Assembly: GCA_019916065.1 (NCBI GenBank)
Contig: CM034237.1
Span: 39,352,485-39,416,484 of the forward strand
Length of the DNA stretch: 64,000 nucleotides
From: Vitellaria paradoxa
Lineage: Eukaryota; Streptophyta; Magnoliopsida; Ericales; Sapotaceae
Reading direction: 5' to 3'
Position numbers and translations under genes: made by a program. Below are positions 60,406-64,000 of this stretch, piece by piece. The notes under the pieces are model-generated. The model was not told the origin of the DNA. It worked only from the letters and a program-made list of their open reading frames with translations, and searched no databases. Within the stretch, counting starts at the first letter, position 1. The number at the start of each line of letters is the position of its first letter.

Positions 60406-61226
60406 ACACAGAGATATAAGCACTGTTCAAACCACCTTAGGTCTAAACTACATTACTCTAATCCATTCATAAGGTACGTAGATAGCTTAAGTTCATCCTA
60501 GGGCTGGCCACCCATACCATATATCACAATACATTTCCTATCATATCACTAATCTACTTTATCCCCTGACAAGGTCATCACTGACCACTATATCCCTAGT
60601 GGGTCCTTCCCCAGCCAAGCATATTATCATCCCCAGTAGAGCACACATTTTTCAGAGTATCTCAGTGGATCCGATGAAGATTAGCCTTTAATATTGCATA
60701 TAAAGTCTAAATCCAAACTATAGAACTAGTTAGGCATACATTATACTAGACTAACACAGACAAACTACAACTGGCTTTATTCTCTATGGGATAAGTAGGC
60801 ATCTCTACAAGGCTTGCTTGCTTCACACTTCATTTACTTGCATTTTCATTATATATTAGGGTTTTAATATGTTGATTATTGTTAAACAGTATGATTAGTG
60901 TGGGATTGTGACATTCGAAGAGTGGAAAAGGTCTGGATATTGACAGGTATCTAGGCGTAACATTTCTCTTGCACAATAGAACTCCGAAACCCATTTCTTT
61001 GATTGCATATATTAGCCAGGAGTTACTAAAATAGAACTTTTATCATATTTTCAAAACATAAAATCAAAACATTGCCCCCTCTTAATTTTGTATGTAAACA
61101 GATCAAAATACCCAATTAAATTATTATAATTACAAAAGTATTGTTTGCATTAATTTTTTATGCATATGCTATTCAACTTTCTGTCACTCACAAATAGAGG
61201 GATCATAAACAAAAGCGACATTGCAA

Positions 61227-61244
61227 CTGGCGGTGACTAGGACC
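61227..61244 (+). other. Putative primer-binding site of the Ogre/Tat-like element
   Basis: CTGGCGGTGACTAGGACC lies directly after the LTR end and is a plausible decayed form of the TGGCGACTCCACTGGGGACC-type site used by this lineage. Confidence 0.45.
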
Positions 61245-61748
61245 AAGGTCTGTTCTATTTGATTCACTTATATATTATATATATACACTTTTGACACTTG
61301 ATCTTACTGTGAGTCATTTGTTCCGCCTGTGTATTATATATATATGTATATATACGATAATATATTCATAAGGTGTTTTGTGAAAGGCAAAGTGTCTTTA
61401 CTAATATACTATATATATATTTGAATAAAACTACCTGAATTGAAATAAAATAATAGTATTAAAATCTACTGTGTTTACCTTTTATGCATAAATTGGGACC
61501 CACTCTTGTACATATATTTTGTATTTATATACAATGTTGAGATTTATTTAATTTTTTTTTAAAATTTTTTGAAATTGGAGCTATATTTAATTTGTAATTA
61601 AATGACTTGATTTAATTTTTTTAATTCAATGTGATTTTTGCTCTGCATAAACATTATATTTGTTAGTTGTTTCTTACTTTAATTTTTTTAATTTCATTTA
61701 GAATAGTCTTAATTTTATTGATTTTTTTTTTTTTGTTTTTCTAGAGCT
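61245..61748. other. AT-rich stretch between PBS and hAT pseudogene
   Basis: No gag sequence follows the PBS; only AT-rich sequence. The last 40 bases (poly-T, then TTTTTCTAG) look like a 3' splice site in front of the hAT start codon. Confidence 0.45.
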
Positions 61749-64000
61749 ATGTTGAGATATTAAAAAAAAAAAAAAGTAATGAAGAAGAATCATCTTCACT
61801 AAATTCCAATGAGCCTTCAACAAGTATCTCTTTGGAAAGACATCATTAAGTAACGAACCTTAGGGAAACAAGGCCGTGTAGAATCCAAGTTATTTGAACT
61901 TTCATCCAATCCAGTTTCTATACAATCATTGGTACTAAAGATTATTCAAAAAATAATCATATAGAATTCAACTTGCCGAACTTCTATCTGATCTAGGGAG
62001 TCGACCCAAAATTATAGAATATGATTATAATATTCGTGAAATAGTTTATAGAAAGTACTGCCTTAATTGTGCTTGCTAACCTCGTAAACATGAATTTCCA
62101 TAAAGAGATTTCAATGGAAAGTTAAGAAGATTCAATCCTTCGTTGTTTGATGAATTTAAGTGGTTAGAGTATAACATATCAAAAGATTTTGCATTTTGTC
62201 TTTATTGTTATCTTTTTAAGAATGAGTGTGGAGATCAAAAGAGTGGTGATACATTTGTTAGTGAAGGTTTTAGAGATTGGAAGAAGAAAGATAAGCTTCG
62301 CAAGCATGAGTGAGGAGTTAATAGTGCTCACAGACAAGCACGAAGTAAATGTCAAGATTTGATGAATCGGAAACAACATATTAAAACTAATTTTGCAAGA
62401 ATGACAAATGAAGCAAGGATTGATTGTCGAATTTAACTTAATGCATCAATTGAGTACGTTAGATTCCTTTTAAAATAGGGACTTCCATTTCGTGGACATA
62501 ATGAATATAATAATTTAAGCAACCAAAGGAATTTTCTAAAGCTTCTAAAATTCCCTACAAATCATAACGAGAAGGTAAGAAACGTTTCACTTAAGAATGC
62601 TCCTAAGCGCCTACAATTCAGAAGGATATTGTTAGAGTTTGTGCATTTGAAACAACTAATATTATAATTAGAGAGCTTGGTAATGGGTTATTTTCTATTC
62701 TCCTTGATGAATCTTGTGATGTGTCAACAAAACAGCAAATGGTCGTTGTTTTGAGATTTGTAGACAAAAAAGGGTATGTGGTTGAGCCTTTTTTAGGCTT
62801 GAAACATGTCACTGGCACAACTACTCAGTCACTTAAAAAGGAACTTGAAGATTATTATTTGTACACAGATTAATCATATCTGTGTTGCGTGGGTGAGGGT
62901 ATAATGAGGGAAGTAATATGTAAGGTGAATTTAATGGATTGAAGACTCTTATCTTGAAAGAGAATAAGTGTGCTTATTATATGCAATGTTTTGCTCACTA
63001 ACTTCAACTAGCTCTTGTACCAGTGGCAAAGAATCATGTCCTTATTGCTACACTCTTCCTTTTGATTTCTAATATTATTAATGTGGTTAAATCCTTTTGT
63101 AAGCATCGGGATGCTTTACGAGAGAAATATGTTGCAAGAATTATTGAGGGCTTAGAAAATGAAGAAATCATAAGTGGACGAGACTGGAAAAGTACTCTCA
63201 TTCGGCCTAGTGATACATGTTAGGGATCTCATTATGGGACTCTTATGAGCCTGGTTAACGTGTTTGCTTCTGTAATTGATGTGATCATGAAAGAAGGAAC
63301 AAATTTAGATTAAAAGGTTGAAGCATTGCGTTTATTAAAAGCAATGCAATCCTTTAAGTTTGTGTTTACTTTGCATTTGATAAAATCAATATTGGAAATA
63401 ACAAATGATCTGTCTCAAGCACTACAATAGAAAGATTAAAATATTGGAAATGCTATTATATTAGTTGAATTTCTGAAAAAAGACTTCAAAAGATGAAGGA
63501 CAATGGATGGAGTTCTTTGGCGAAAGATGTTTTTGCTTTTTGTATGATTCATTATATTAGTATTCCTAGTATGGATGATTTGTATGTAGTTTAAGGAAAG
63601 ATCATACTGTAGAGTTGAAGAAATGACAAACTCGACTTACTACCATGTCGAGTTATTCAGTATTGTCATATATATATAAGTTTAAGAGCTAAATAGCAGA
63701 TTTAATAAGGTAAACACTAAGTTATTGCTTTGTGTTGCAAGCCTAAATCTATCCAATTCATTTGCTGCTTTTTGACAAGCAAAAGGTGATTCAATTAGCT
63801 CAAATTTACCTAAAAGACTTTTCAGATATTAAGCTTTTGGCATTTCCGGATCAACTTAAAATTTCATTATGGGTATGCACTTGAATGCTGAGCTTTCAAA
63901 TTTAAAGGGATCTAGTGACATTACTCAAAAGATGTTTGAAACTAGAAGAAATGTGGCATACCCATTAGTATACAAGCTCCTAACTTTGACCTTAAATTTG
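61749..64000 (+). pseudogene. hAT-family transposase pseudogene (TTF zinc finger/DUF4371 type), cut by window end
   Basis: The start at 61749 opens MLRY and meets an expanded A-run with a stop. Then NEEESSSLNSNEPSTSISLE follows. A TTF-type zinc-finger region (about 62090-62400) contains FCLYCYLF-like residues and GDTFVSEGFRDWKKKDKL-like text. The DUF4371 region (about 62390-63230) includes NASIEYVRFLL, GLPFRGHNE, LFSILLDESCDVSTKQQMVV then LRFVDKKG, and VEPFLGLKHVTGTTTQSLKK. Then come QCFAHQLQLAL-like text and RDWKSTLIRPSDTC, with the usual Trp of WGSHY replaced by a stop at 63221. Later GTLMSLVNVFASVIDVIMKE and SFKFVFTLHLIKSILEIT are recognisable. Many stops and shifts show it is inactive. 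The C-terminal dimerisation domain would lie beyond 64000. Confidence 0.88.

Larger units (their letters stand above)
53009..61225 (+). mobile_element. Long Ogre/Tat-like gypsy 5' LTR, interrupted by nested elements
   Basis: It begins TGTAAGCACCCTATTTTTGC, a start common in Tat/Ogre LTRs, and reaches GCGACATTGCA just before a TGGCGGTGACTAGGACC-like PBS at 61227. TATA boxes lie at about 54838 (CCTATAAAATGCC) and 55902 (CCTATAAATAAGACCC), and TAGGCGTAACATTTCT near 60952 is also typical of these LTRs. Removing the nested solo LTR and its target copy (56101-59715) leaves about 4.6 kb, which still includes the MITE at 53470. That is long but within reach of this lineage. The second LTR would lie beyond the window. 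The family call is inference. Confidence 0.55.

Overview
This window looks like nuclear DNA of a dicot plant. It is very AT-rich, most of it is mobile-element sequence in different stages of decay, and its one clear host gene has several GT-AG introns and encodes a plastid-type chorismate mutase. The element families seen (CACTA, Mutator-like, hAT, Ty1-copia, Ty3-gypsy, TRIM, LINE, SINE, MITE) are all common in plants. No rRNA gene, intact tRNA gene, CRISPR array or bacterial operon was seen. All calls come from reading the sequence; no alignment or database search was run.

Region by region. 1-13360: AT-rich filler with a 1.45-kb foldback element (341-1797), a collapsed Athila-like gypsy element (3000-5245), an unidentified minus-strand coding remnant (7114-7757) and small MITEs. 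13362-17710: two decayed Mutator-like copies arranged tail to tail as one giant inverted repeat. 18888-23009: a CACTA transposon with perfect ATG target-site duplications, palindromic subterminal repeats, a five-unit internal minisatellite and a deleted, frameshifted transposase. It is followed by the 5' ends of two relatives (to 24393 and 26103). 26585-47000: a host-gene neighbourhood built from three related copies of a chorismate mutase locus. These are copy A (wrecked, about 29095-31766), copy B (only remnants of exons 5 and 6, about 39110-39480) and the main copy (40834-46967, six exons, minus strand). SINEs, a solo LTR, a TRIM, two LINE fragments and MITEs have inserted around and inside them. 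48290-53008: a degenerate AT-rich repeat array broken by a copia-type solo LTR. 53009-61225: a three-layer nest, solo LTR inside solo LTR inside a long Ogre/Tat-like LTR. 61749-64000: a hAT transposase pseudogene running off the window.

How the parts work together. The only likely working host function is the chorismate mutase step, chorismate to prephenate, which commits carbon to phenylalanine and tyrosine in plastids. Even that gene shows a reading-frame conflict between exons 1 and 2 that needs transcript evidence. The most unusual structures are the Mutator-like inverted duplication, laid out like the maize silencing locus Mu killer, and an inverted copy of chorismate mutase exon 4 inside pseudogene copy A. 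If transcribed, both could give hairpin RNA matching related genes in trans.
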